This document shows positions 1 to 9,149 of a stretch of 9,245 nt of DNA, piece after piece. This DNA is from Planctomycetota bacterium. Lineage in GTDB: Bacteria > Planctomycetota > Phycisphaerae > Phycisphaerales > SM1A02. Below the pieces are notes generated by a model. It saw only the letters and a program-made list of their open reading frames with translations. It was not told the DNA's origin and did not search any database. Where the stretch lies: contig QWPU01000010.1 in assembly GCA_003671065.1 (NCBI GenBank), forward strand, positions 13,712-22,956, read 5' to 3'. Every line of letters begins with the position of its first letter. Position 1 is the first letter of the stretch. A program made the position numbers and the translations under genes.

Positions 1-963
1 CGCAATGTTGACCGCGCGCGTCGTGATCGCCGTGACGCCGTCAAGATCTTCAGGCGTGTACCAATCGATGTAGCCGAGCGAACTCGTCGCGAGATCCGCG
101 CCGTTGGCTTCGATGAACTCAAGTCCAGCCACATAGTAATCCTCTTCGACGACGGTTTCGGTTTCGTACACCTCAGTCTTTGCGAGCACGAATTTCGCGG
201 CAAACGCAGAGCCAATCGCAGTCCCTGGCACATACGCAGCCATCGTGCCGAGAATCCATGTGCCGTGTTTGTGTTGCTCGGGATAGTCGCCTTCTTCGAT
301 GCCTGTGTTGCCATCGTTGGAGACGAAGTCCCATTCAGCGATCACATCGAGTGGATGTTCAACTGAGTGAAACGCTTCATGCACGCGATTGAAGCCCGTG
401 TCGAGAATGCCGATGATCATGCCTTCGCCGTGATAGCCACGCGTGTGCATGCTTGGCACTGTGATCTGCATGAGTTGATCGGTCATGTAGCCGTAGTTCA
501 GTGCGGCAACTCCGCCTTGCGGTTCAATTGGTTCTTCGCAGACGACATCGATGCGATGCGAAGTGTGCAACGGCGTGATCGCGCGCACAAACGGCAGCCG
601 TTCGATCGCGCGCAATTGCGCATCAGTCGCGCTGACGCTCACGGCGTTAAGCCAGCGACTTTGCACGCGAATAGTTGCGCCTGTGTTGTTGAGCGCGGTG
701 AGTCGCGCAGCTGCGATGGGAAGATCACGCGCGTCAATGAGTCCTGGAGCGGTGCGCAACGCGGCGCGCCGAGCAAGTGCGCGAGGAGTCAGCGGAGTGT
801 CGCTTGCACGCACGCCGTTCTTGGTCAACGGTTTCGCCGCCAATTCAATCCACATGATGTGCGGCACTGGGCTAGCGGCCGTGGGTGGAGTCGAAATCGA
901 AACAAGGGCGTTCGCAAGCAGTGCACTGAGAATCATGCACGGAACATACTTCAGTTTCCGCAA
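1..963 (-). CDS. Secreted subtilisin-like serine protease (peptidase S8), C-terminus cut by window edge
   Basis: Exported serine endopeptidase of family S8. Numbering from the TTG start, the visible 321 residues show a basic n-region (RKLK) and hydrophobic core to about residue 30. A propeptide-like region follows, with PLTPRALARRAAL (about 56-69), SRWLNAVSVSATDAQL (about 102-117) and LPFVRAITP. The catalytic Asp is D188 in GMIIGILDTGF and the catalytic His is H233 in HKHGTWILGT. The Ser motif (GTS.A) would lie beyond position 1. The KP/PRALARR plus WLNAVSV prodomain is the type I know from secreted S8 peptidases of Bacteroidetes-like and planctomycete bacteria. Start: TTG at 963 gives a normal positively charged signal peptide; ATG at 936 is the alternative but lacks charge. 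Neither has a clear Shine-Dalgarno. It begins 27 bases after the YeiH-family stop codon, so the two are probably cotranscribed. Confidence 0.9.
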   Translation of the reverse strand, partial: MRKLKYVPCMILSALLANALVSISTPPTAASPVPHIMWIELAAKPLTKNGVRASDTPLTPRALARRAALRTAPGLIDARDLPIAAARLTALNNTGATIRVQSRWLNAVSVSATDAQLRAIERLPFVRAITPLHTSHRIDVVCEEPIEPQGGVAALNYGYMTDQLMQITVPSMHTRGYHGEGMIIGILDTGFNRVHEAFHSVEHPLDVIAEWDFVSNDGNTGIEEGDYPEQHKHGTWILGTMAAYVPGTAIGSAFAAKFVLAKTEVYETETVVEEDYYVAGLEFIEANGADLATSSLGYIDWYTPEDLDGVTAITTRAVNIA

Positions 964-990
964 CTATCAAGCAAACTTTCTGCCGTTTCG

Positions 991-1965
991 TCACACGATC
1001 ATCCAACGAATCGCGATCAACGAACCGCCTGCGAGCACGATCCACAACAGTGCGGCTTGCACGAGCGCTCGCCAACCAACGCTCTTCAACGCACTTCGCG
1101 AGAGCCCAGTTCCAATGAGAAACAGGGCGATTTGAAAGCCAATGCCCGAAATGAATGCAATGTTGCCTTCGTATGCCTTCATCTGTGGCAACGCAGTGCG
1201 GCATGCACTCGCGCCCAGGAACGCGAGAATGAACCATGGGAATGGCGACTTCTTCCCTGTCGCAGACTGGTCACTCATGAAGCGACCCGCCAAGATCGCG
1301 AGCGGTGTGATCCAGATAACGCGCGTGAGTTTCACAATCGTTGCAGTGTCGAACGCTTCCGCGCCGTATTCCTTCGCGGCGCCGCCGACCGATGCGATGT
1401 CATGAAGCGCGACGCCAGCCCATTGTCCGAACTGCACTTCAGTAAGCCCAAGCGCGTGACCAATTGCGGGAAGCGTCCACAGACCGATGGCGTTGAGCAT
1501 AAAGATCGCGCCAGTTGCGACCGCCATGTTTGATGTGCTCGCGCCGATGCTCGCGCCGATTGCAACGATTGCGCTTCCGCCGCAGATCGCGGTGCCTGAT
1601 GTGACGAGTGTGGAGATTTCGCGACCAGTGCGCAGGAGCTTTCCGAGCAGCAGACCAATCGCGATCGCGCCGACAATCGTGCCGACCGCGAGCGCGAGTC
1701 CGCTGATCGCGCTTTCGGCGAGCACATTCAAATCAAGGCGAAATCCCAGCAGTACCACGCACGCTTGGATCAGCCATTTCGAAACGAACTTGCTTTCTTT
1801 CGACCACACACTCACGCCGCACAGCGCAAGCGCGATGCCAAGCACAAGTGCGAAGTCCGCGCGCGACCACGGTCCTGCAGCGGCGATGAGCGCTGCGAGC
1901 AACAGCATCTTGGGTGCGAGCAGCGCAGTTCGAATGGGCGGTGTTGGCGTAATCGTTGCAGTCAC
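991..1965 (-). CDS. YeiH-family putative sulfate exporter (UPF0324 membrane protein)
   Basis: Polytopic inner-membrane protein of the YeiH/UPF0324 family, usually annotated as a putative sulfate exporter; the transport role is family-level inference. With a GTG start at 1965 it has 324 residues, close to the family's usual 330-350, and roughly ten hydrophobic segments. Diagnostic stretches are LLGFRLDLN (about 72-80), SGTAICGGSAIVA (123-135) and GQWAGVALHDIASVGGAA (180-197), the last two being the conserved half-signatures. The start is uncertain. The frame stays open to a TTG at 2082, but that lies in a 15-bp duplication and adds 39 residues of non-family-like sequence; an internal ATG at 1908 would remove most of the first hydrophobic stretch's leader. 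No good ribosome binding site precedes any candidate. It sits between an unrecognised membrane protein upstream and an S8 protease downstream. Confidence 0.88.
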   Translation of the reverse strand: MTATITPTPPIRTALLAPKMLLLAALIAAAGPWSRADFALVLGIALALCGVSVWSKESKFVSKWLIQACVVLLGFRLDLNVLAESAISGLALAVGTIVGAIAIGLLLGKLLRTGREISTLVTSGTAICGGSAIVAIGASIGASTSNMAVATGAIFMLNAIGLWTLPAIGHALGLTEVQFGQWAGVALHDIASVGGAAKEYGAEAFDTATIVKLTRVIWITPLAILAGRFMSDQSATGKKSPFPWFILAFLGASACRTALPQMKAYEGNIAFISGIGFQIALFLIGTGLSRSALKSVGWRALVQAALLWIVLAGGSLIAIRWMIV

Positions 1966-2066
1966 AATGTCGTCGCCAAGGGTAACGCTGCAGCGTCGCA
2001 GGCGTTGAAGCGCGCGCTGCGAGTCATCATCGCGATTTGATGCGCGTGAAATCGCAGATGTCGAAC

Positions 2067-2096
2067 AAGCAACACAGGACAAAGCAACACAGGACA
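2067..2096. repeat. 15-bp perfect tandem duplication
   Basis: The unit AAGCAACACAGGACA occurs twice head-to-tail (2067-2081 and 2082-2096). It lies in the 260-base stretch between the YeiH-family start (1965) and the end of the upstream gene (2226). That stretch holds no convincing gene. The duplication is a multiple of three, so it does not break the frame of the open extension upstream of GTG 1965. Confidence 0.9.
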
Positions 2097-2184
2097 GGCA
2101 AGCGGCGGCAACGGCGGCTGGCTAGCCCATTCGACAGGAGCAGTTGCTTCATGCGGGCCGTGAAACGTCGCCAGCACAAACCGT

Positions 2185-2234
2185 CGTCATAAACCCACGT
2201 CAAAAACCCTCGTCAAAAACCCTCGTCAAAAACC
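2185..2234. repeat. 13-bp tandem repeat, about four copies, spanning a gene's stop codon
   Basis: Units CGTCAAAAACCCT at 2198-2210 and 2211-2223 are identical. A third, truncated copy (CGTCAAAAACC) occupies 2224-2234 and a diverged copy (CGTCATAAACCCA) occupies 2185-2197. The TGA stop of the 304-residue minus-strand gene (2226-2228) is inside the last unit. On the minus strand each unit reads GGTTTTTGACG, so every copy repeats the T5-plus-TGA context of the stop. Confidence 0.9.
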
Positions 2235-3140
2235 GAGATTGAGCCCAGTTGGGACCGACTCGTCACAGGGGGCGAAGCGCCAGAATCCGAGCACACAGAG
2301 GCGTCCCGTCGAGGGCACGCGGCCGACCGCGAGATGCATCGGCGCTCGGGTGCCATCATGAAAGGTGAGTGCGATGCCAATGGACACGGTCTCTGCGGTT
2401 CTGTCGAACAGTTCGCCGCCCGCTTCTTCCGCGCTGCCCAACTCACGGACGCCGCTGGCGACCGAATGAGTGTGCCAGAAACTGGAGGCGTACCCGAGCG
2501 GATGGCCGACGCCAAGTTCGGCGGGTTCACTCACGGTTCCGAGGGCGCAATCGACCACGATTCCCGCGTGGGAAGGATCATGGAGCACACCATTCGCACG
2601 GTTTCCCATTGGGTCGCCCGCAGCGAGCGACGCGCGTGCGCCTTCGAGGTTGCCCGCGGCGTACTCATCCATTGTGAGTGCCGAGGGGAGATCGCCTTCA
2701 CCCAGACGCCACTGGATGTAGCTCTCTGGATCGGCGAAGCAGCGTTCGGCAACGAAGCGCGCAGCGAGCGCGGCGATCGCGTCCGCGTGGAGGCCGATGC
2801 CACTAGGCGCAAGGCGGGCGCGGAGGCTTGCCGCGATCGCTAAGCGCAGTGTGTATTCATCAAACCCATACGAGTCGAGCGAGGCGAGTTGTTGCGCGCA
2901 GTCGATCGTCACAGCACTCGCATCGGCGCGCGGGAGGATTTCGCGCGAGATCACGTGGTATGCCGCGAATGCCGCTCCAAAACCGAGCGCGACAGCACCC
3001 AGAGTTGCGACGCCACTTCGTCCGCGGCGAAGAACGACAGCGTGCTGTGCGTGCGTGCGTGGTGCGGCGATGGGAGCCGCGTTCAACAAGCGCTTCGATT
3101 GGCTCATGTGTCTCATGATGTGTCTAATGATGTGTCTCAT
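2226..3140 (-). CDS. Unrecognised protein with one predicted membrane segment
   Basis: I do not recognise a family for this 304-residue protein. A basic N-terminus is followed by one hydrophobic segment at about 43-64 (core TLGAVALGFGAAFAAYHVIS). The remaining 240 residues are probably outside the cytoplasm or in the periplasm. The first part of this is Ala/Leu/Arg-rich and helix-like (about 83-135). The second is His/Gly-rich, with HDPSHAGIVVDC (187-198) and FWHTHS (221-226), and ends in a beta-like FWRF...TGLNLGF tail. There are five cysteines (81, 134, 198, 282, 292), which could form disulfides. The ATG at 3140 is favoured by GGAGG nine bases upstream; ATGs at 3116 and 3107 are alternatives created by the repetitive start region. 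It is the likely upstream partner of the YeiH-family gene, although 260 bases separate them. Confidence 0.8.
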   Translation of the reverse strand: MRHIIRHIMRHMSQSKRLLNAAPIAAPRTHAQHAVVLRRGRSGVATLGAVALGFGAAFAAYHVISREILPRADASAVTIDCAQQLASLDSYGFDEYTLRLAIAASLRARLAPSGIGLHADAIAALAARFVAERCFADPESYIQWRLGEGDLPSALTMDEYAAGNLEGARASLAAGDPMGNRANGVLHDPSHAGIVVDCALGTVSEPAELGVGHPLGYASSFWHTHSVASGVRELGSAEEAGGELFDRTAETVSIGIALTFHDGTRAPMHLAVGRVPSTGRLCVLGFWRFAPCDESVPTGLNLGF

Positions 3141-3143
3141 GAT
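3108..3143. repeat. 12-bp tandem triplication over a start codon
   Basis: Three 12-bp units: GTGTCTCATGAT at 3108-3119 and 3132-3143, with GTGTCTAATGAT between them. On the minus strand they encode the N-terminus MRHIIRHIMRHMS of the 304-residue protein, giving three RH(I/M) blocks and spare in-frame ATG codons. Copy-number change would stay in frame. Confidence 0.9.
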
Positions 3144-3412
3144 GAAATTCCTCCAAAGGTGACGCAGTCAGGTGCTTGCATGCAGTCGCAGATGAAGACA
3201 ATGCTCGTCCCACTCGTCTGCTGGTAGCAGCAGCGAAAGTGATACGGGTTTGCGAGAATCAGTACACAGCCGAGAAACGACGATGTGAAAAGTGCGCAAA
3301 ATCTCGCGCACCCATGAGGCGAATTGCTCCAGCGAAGTGGGGTGCGGTGCCGCTGCCTCGGGACGGATGCGAGTTGGAGATCTTTCCCGAGCGCTCTATG
3401 TTCGTCGATCAT
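3137..3412 (-). CDS. Possible small Cys-rich membrane peptide, translationally coupled to the next gene
   Basis: A 91-residue reading frame from ATG 3412. Residues about 35-65 hold a hydrophobic segment (FCALFTSSFLGCVLILANPY), followed by HFRCCYQQTSG and SIVFICDCMQAPDC, so the C-terminal half carries many cysteines, several of them paired. Its stop overlaps the next start as ATGA (3137-3140), an arrangement common in coupled operon genes. However, any ATG followed by A creates such a stop. No Shine-Dalgarno precedes ATG 3412, and I recognise no family. It may be a real leader gene or chance open sequence. Confidence 0.35.
   Translation of the reverse strand: MIDEHRALGKDLQLASVPRQRHRTPLRWSNSPHGCARFCALFTSSFLGCVLILANPYHFRCCYQQTSGTSIVFICDCMQAPDCVTFGGISS
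3150..3154 (-). promoter_or_regulatory. Ribosome binding site (GGAGG) for the 304-residue protein
   Basis: GGAGG on the minus strand, nine bases before ATG 3140. It is one of the few canonical Shine-Dalgarno sites in the window, and it selects the first of three closely spaced in-frame ATGs. Confidence 0.75.
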
Positions 3413-3432
3413 TCAATCAATGTATCTAGATA

Positions 3433-3441
3433 GGGGGGGGG
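3433..3441. repeat. G9 homopolymer tract
   Basis: Nine consecutive G on the plus strand, in the otherwise AT-rich intergenic segment and about 20 bases upstream of ATG 3412 on the minus strand. Long G runs are slippage-prone and can also be sequencing-error sites. Confidence 0.9.
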
Positions 3442-3522
3442 AAATGGCAATAATCGGCGGTGGAAAATGCAAAATATTTCCGGCAAGCGTCGACGGTAGA
3501 TAGATTCAAATAAGACGACGCT

Positions 3523-3540
3523 CATCGAGACAACTCGATG
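3523..3540. other. Perfect 7-bp stem-loop in intergenic DNA
   Basis: CATCGAG, four-base loop ACAA, then CTCGATG. There is no U-tract directly after it on the plus strand and only a loosely T-rich stretch on the minus strand. A regulatory dyad is about as likely as a terminator. Confidence 0.4.
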
Positions 3541-3847
3541 CGGGCTTGGTCGACATCGAGCAGCCGCTCTCGCCGAGTGCCGCAGTGTGAGCCAATGCGC
3601 GATTATCGCTGAGCGCGCCATCGTGTTTCATCAGCCTCACGCATGGGGACCAACTAGTCCGGGCATCGAACCGTTCAGCGCCATTTGTCGAGGCGATTGA
3701 AAACGAGCGTTTTTCCCACGATTCTTCACTCGTTCGCGCGGCGCTCGCGACGAACGCCCTCGTCGTCGTTCCTCCTTGACTCACAGACGCCTGCACATTG
3801 ATCAATGAATTTCTGACATTGAATGCTGTGTTTCGAGGACTTTCCTG

Positions 3848-3853
3848 TATGCT
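3848..3853 (+). promoter_or_regulatory. Candidate -10 element (TATGCT) just upstream of the sigma factor
   Basis: TATGCT ends six bases before ATG 3860, the distance expected between a -10 box and a transcription start. No Shine-Dalgarno precedes this ATG. Together these fit a leaderless mRNA starting at or near the ATG. No matching -35 lies at 16-18 bases; TTGAAT at 3819-3824 is 23 bases away. Weak support. Confidence 0.25.
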
Positions 3854-3859
3854 TTCTGC

Positions 3860-4495
3860 ATGTCGGCAGGCGAAGATTTCACAGTGCTACTCCAGCGTGC
3901 AAGCGGAGGAGATCGAACCGCTCAGTCGGCGGTGTGGCAAAGTGCCTACGACGAATTGCATGTGATGGCGCAGGGGATCCGCTCGACATTTGGCTCGCGC
4001 AAGGGCTATGTCCCGAGCCCGACGACCGTCATTCATGAGGCCTTTCTCAAGGCGTTCGGCACGACGGGCGTATGCGATTGGGAGAACCGCGCACACTTCT
4101 TTGGAACGCTTGCTCGCGCGATGGGGCAAGTGCTCGTGGATTGGAAGCGCACCGATACGCGGCTGAAACGCGGTGGCGTGAGCGCCACAGGGTCGCTCGG
4201 TGACTTCGCGGGTTCGATCCCAGATTTGAAGCCACTCGACGACTTTGACGCCGCCATGCGCGAACTAAGCCCGCACTTGGTCGCCGTGCTCGAACAGTTA
4301 CAAATCGATGCGCCTGAAATCGCAGATGTCGTATGGCTTCGATATGTCGCAGGCCTTCGACTCAACACGACCTCTGTCATTCTTGGGATCAGGCCCCGCA
4401 CAGTCAGCAAGCGATGGAACCTCGGCCGCGCGCACTTGCGCTCGACGCTGCGCAAGGCGATGGAATCCGATCTGCGCGAGACAACTGTTGTCTGA
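3860..4495 (+). CDS. ECF-type RNA polymerase sigma factor (Sigma70_ECF-like, planctomycete type)
   Basis: A 211-residue sigma factor that would direct RNA polymerase to a dedicated promoter set. Region 2 spans about 5-105: LLQRASGGDR, YDELHVMA (30-37), PTTVIHEAFLKAFG (54-67), then WENRAHFFGTLARAMGQVLVDWKR (74-97) and RLKRGG (101-106), all hallmarks of this ECF-like family. Region 4 spans about 135-200 and includes WLRYVAGLRLNTTSVILGI and RTVSKRWNLGRAHLR, the DNA-reading helix-turn-helix. The usual acidic DAED motif of region 2.2 is replaced by SPTT (53-56). No anti-sigma gene is adjacent; a Ser/Thr kinase gene follows after 44 bases, so regulation by phosphorylation is plausible. The start has no Shine-Dalgarno. 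Confidence 0.92.
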   Translation: MSAGEDFTVLLQRASGGDRTAQSAVWQSAYDELHVMAQGIRSTFGSRKGYVPSPTTVIHEAFLKAFGTTGVCDWENRAHFFGTLARAMGQVLVDWKRTDTRLKRGGVSATGSLGDFAGSIPDLKPLDDFDAAMRELSPHLVAVLEQLQIDAPEIADVVWLRYVAGLRLNTTSVILGIRPRTVSKRWNLGRAHLRSTLRKAMESDLRETTVV

Positions 4496-4524
4496 GTCAG
4501 CAGCCAGCGGCACTACGACCCTGC

Positions 4525-4530
4525 GAGGGA
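4525..4530 (+). promoter_or_regulatory. Ribosome binding site (GAGGGA) for the kinase
   Basis: GAGGGA nine bases before ATG 4540. It decides the kinase start. The same frame is open upstream to 4333, but that extension runs inside the sigma factor gene and reads as unrelated sequence. Confidence 0.7.
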
Positions 4531-4539
4531 ATCCGTGCA

Positions 4540-7884
<3,345 letters not shown>

Positions 7885-7902
7885 AGTACTCGTCGCGAAC
7901 AC

Positions 7903-8082
7903 TCACACTTCAGTCGCATATCCACGGCCCGCATACGGCCAGTATCCACCGCGCATGTTGAGAGCGGTCAAGCCGTGACGCGCTAAGTACGCCGCCCTGA
8001 GGTTGGCGCGTATGCAGCGTTCGCGAGAGAGCATGCATCAGCAGACACAGATGGTGACGATGTCGGCGCGCCCCTCTGTCAC
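7903..8082 (-). pseudogene. Possible decayed rhodanese-like domain
   Basis: On the minus strand one frame reads VTEGRADIVTICVC, then a TGA stop (8038-8040). It continues in the same frame with MLSRER...LRAAYLARHG, LTALNMRGGYWPYAGRGYATEV and a stop at 7903-7905. This resembles the end of a rhodanese domain: a D-[IV]-V-x-[YI]-C strand carrying the active-site Cys, then the A-x-x-L-x-x-x-G-[FL] helix and the N-x-x-GG-x-x-x-[WY] motif. The stop, the missing N-terminal half and an over-long active-site loop (about 20 residues instead of about 10) suggest decay. An ATG at 8034 could still give a short peptide. Recognition is by eye only. Confidence 0.4.
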
Positions 8083-8085
8083 ATG

Positions 8086-8115
8086 GTGCATGCGCTGACG
8101 GTGCATGCGCTGACG
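8086..8115. repeat. 15-bp perfect tandem duplication
   Basis: GTGCATGCGCTGACG is repeated head-to-tail at 8086-8100 and 8101-8115, just outside the rhodanese-like remnant, in the convergent intergenic region 7885-8181. The unit includes the palindrome GCATGC. Confidence 0.9.
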
Positions 8116-8156
8116 GAGAATCGATATGGACTCGTGCGTGCGATCGCGTCTACGAG

Positions 8157-8190
8157 GAACCGTGTTCGGAACAGGGGTACATCACGGTTC
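8157..8190. terminator. Inverted repeat at the end of the lipoprotein gene, possible terminator
   Basis: GAACCGTG (8157-8164) and CACGGTTC (8183-8190) form a perfect 8-bp stem with an 18-base loop. A second small dyad, TGTTC-G-GAACA (8163-8173), overlaps its 5' arm. The 3' arm overlaps the lipoprotein stop codon (8182-8184). It sits between convergent genes, where a bidirectional terminator would be expected, but there is no T-tract, so intrinsic termination is uncertain. Confidence 0.3.
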
Positions 8191-9012
8191 GCGTAGCTCA
8201 AGTTCAAAGTTGAGTGTCTCGAACTCGATGGGTGTTCCATTCTCCGTCGTCGTGTTCAGCTGCGCCGCCAGCCCGGTGAGGTCGAGGCGGAACCGACTGC
8301 CGATGGCAGGTATGGAGGCGAGTTCGACGGGAACGATCGCAAGGCCGAGCGCAACTCCCGAACTCAACCGGACATACTCCCACGGGGAGGGCGGTGCTCG
8401 ATCGAGCTCAGGATTCGGTTCAGGCCACGCGATTCCACGCTCTTGCGTTGATAGCGTCAGGCGCTGGCCGCTACGCGGGTCAAAGGCGTCGACGCGCGAA
8501 ATCGTGCCACTGGCGCGCCGAAGGCTGTGTGCAACCTCGCGAACCTCGCCATGTGGCCCCACAACCGCAAGAATCAAATGAATCTGGACGCAGTAACCGG
8601 CGCTGCCTCGATGAGTCTCGCGTTGCGCGACCACCGCAGGGGCGTCGCTCGCGATTGCGAAGGGCCAGCCGGTGAATGCATCGACGACTGGTCCGACCAA
8701 CCCCACCGGCATAACGCTCACTTTGCTGGTGAAGTCAACGGATTCTGCAGGTCGGCCTGGCGCATTCGTCCGCGCGGTTCGCCATGACTCGGCGTCGATG
8801 ACTTGCTGCGACGAAGGCGTCGGCGCTGCAAGTTCAGACAGTGGTGGGACTGGCGCGCGATAGCAAGCTGCGATGAGAAGGCCTGCAGCGATTGCGCCGC
8901 GTCGAAGGGTCAAACGGCCACAGAAGATTGTGCACGAGAGCAGCACACGCAGAAGGGGAGCGCCTGTTAAACGCGAGCGATGTGTTGCGGTTGGGTTTCG
9001 TCGCATAGTCAC
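8182..9012 (-). CDS. Unrecognised putative lipoprotein
   Basis: A 276-residue protein of no family I recognise. The N-terminus has two hydrophobic stretches. The first is LLRVLLSCTIFCG (20-32). The second, RRGAIAAGLLIAAC (37-50), looks like a lipoprotein signal with lipobox IAAC and C50 as the lipidation site. A Pro/Ser/Ala linker follows, then a beta-rich globular part with VMPVGLVGPVVDAFTGWPF, a central CVQIHLILAVVG strand, ISRVDAFDPRSGQRL and a C-terminal FETLNFELELREP. The GTG at 9012 is favoured by AGGAG eight bases upstream and by its GTGA overlap with the preceding small ORF. ATG 9006 is close by, and a TTG at 8913 would leave a compact 17-residue lipoprotein signal. An extracytoplasmic anchored location is inferred. 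Confidence 0.72.
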   Translation of the reverse strand: MTMRRNPTATHRSRLTGAPLLRVLLSCTIFCGRLTLRRGAIAAGLLIAACYRAPVPPLSELAAPTPSSQQVIDAESWRTARTNAPGRPAESVDFTSKVSVMPVGLVGPVVDAFTGWPFAIASDAPAVVAQRETHRGSAGYCVQIHLILAVVGPHGEVREVAHSLRRASGTISRVDAFDPRSGQRLTLSTQERGIAWPEPNPELDRAPPSPWEYVRLSSGVALGLAIVPVELASIPAIGSRFRLDLTGLAAQLNTTTENGTPIEFETLNFELELREP

Positions 9013-9149
9013 GGCCGCGGCTCCTGTGGAATGAACGGACCGCCGGGCTTCACACAGGCCAGCGCGCTCTGTGTGTGGGTCAGTTGCGACGCGACGCCAG
9101 GCGTCGTGTAGTAATCCGTTCCGTTCCGTTCCGTTCCGTTCCACGTCAT
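9009..9149 (-). CDS. Small ORF (46 residues) coupled to the lipoprotein gene, carrying a pentamer repeat
   Basis: ATG 9149 is preceded by AAAGGA with a seven-base spacer, a good ribosome binding site. The frame reads MTWNGTERNGTDYYTTPG, then VASQLTHTQSALACVKPGG and PFIPQEPRP, and stops with TGA at 9009-9011. That stop overlaps the lipoprotein GTG (9010-9012) as GTGA. Residues 4-11 are encoded by the CCGTT array, so the frame depends on its copy number. No signal peptide, membrane segment or known family is visible. It could be a small protein, a coupling leader peptide, or an upstream start of the lipoprotein knocked out of frame by repeat-length change. Confidence 0.42.
   Translation of the reverse strand: MTWNGTERNGTDYYTTPGVASQLTHTQSALACVKPGGPFIPQEPRP
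9021..9025 (-). promoter_or_regulatory. Ribosome binding site (AGGAG) for the lipoprotein
   Basis: AGGAG on the minus strand, eight bases before GTG 9012 and 14 bases before ATG 9006. The spacing supports GTG as the start. Confidence 0.6.
9092..9106. other. 15-bp dyad CGACGCC-A-GGCGTCG
   Basis: Perfect 7-bp arms around a single central base, about 80 bases before the lipoprotein start and inside the 46-residue small ORF. It could be an operator-type site or a hairpin with a five-base loop that affects coupling, or simply chance in GC-rich DNA. Confidence 0.35.
9116..9142. repeat. Pentanucleotide microsatellite (CCGTT)5
   Basis: Five perfect CCGTT units plus a trailing CC; AACGG on the minus strand. 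The unit is not a multiple of three, and the array lies just after the start codon of the 46-residue small ORF, the classical position for slipped-strand frame switching. Confidence 0.95.

Larger units (their letters stand above)
3413..3859. other. Intergenic region between divergent transcription units, AT-richer core
   Basis: Separates the minus-strand operon from the plus-strand sigma factor. I see no convincing gene in it. Segment 3412-3520 is clearly AT-richer than the flanks and includes a G9 run. A perfect stem-loop lies at 3523-3540 and the palindrome ATTGATCAAT at 3797-3806. Promoters for both directions should be here, but I found no clean -35/-10 pair. Confidence 0.6.

Noticed and set aside
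367..1533. Long plus-strand open frame (388 codons) opposite the protease and exporter genes
   Set aside because: It is antisense to two genes with clear family motifs and reads as Arg/His/Cys-rich sequence without recognisable domains, which is typical antisense openness in GC-rich DNA.
1962..2177. 71-codon minus-strand frame ending in a GTGA overlap with the YeiH-family start
   Set aside because: The sequence is Pro/Leu-rich, partly made of the 15-bp duplication and has no ribosome binding site. A GTG followed by A always creates such a stop, so the overlap alone is weak evidence.
3409..3805. Two minus-strand open frames (3409-3621 and 3506-3805) in the intergenic region
   Set aside because: Composition is not protein-like, one runs through the homopolymer tract, the other starts with TTG, and neither has a ribosome binding site or a recognisable motif.
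3776..3806. TTGACT followed by ATTGATCAAT as a sigma-70 promoter
   Set aside because: No acceptable -10 hexamer occurs 16-18 bases after TTGACT. The palindrome is short and could be chance.
4333..4539. Upstream in-frame extension of the kinase
   Set aside because: It lies inside the sigma factor gene in another frame; ATG 4540 has a proper GAGGGA ribosome binding site.
8126..8581. Plus-strand open frame opposite the lipoprotein gene
   Set aside because: Ser/Arg-rich antisense frame with no motif. The minus strand has a ribosome binding site, a lipobox and a longer frame.
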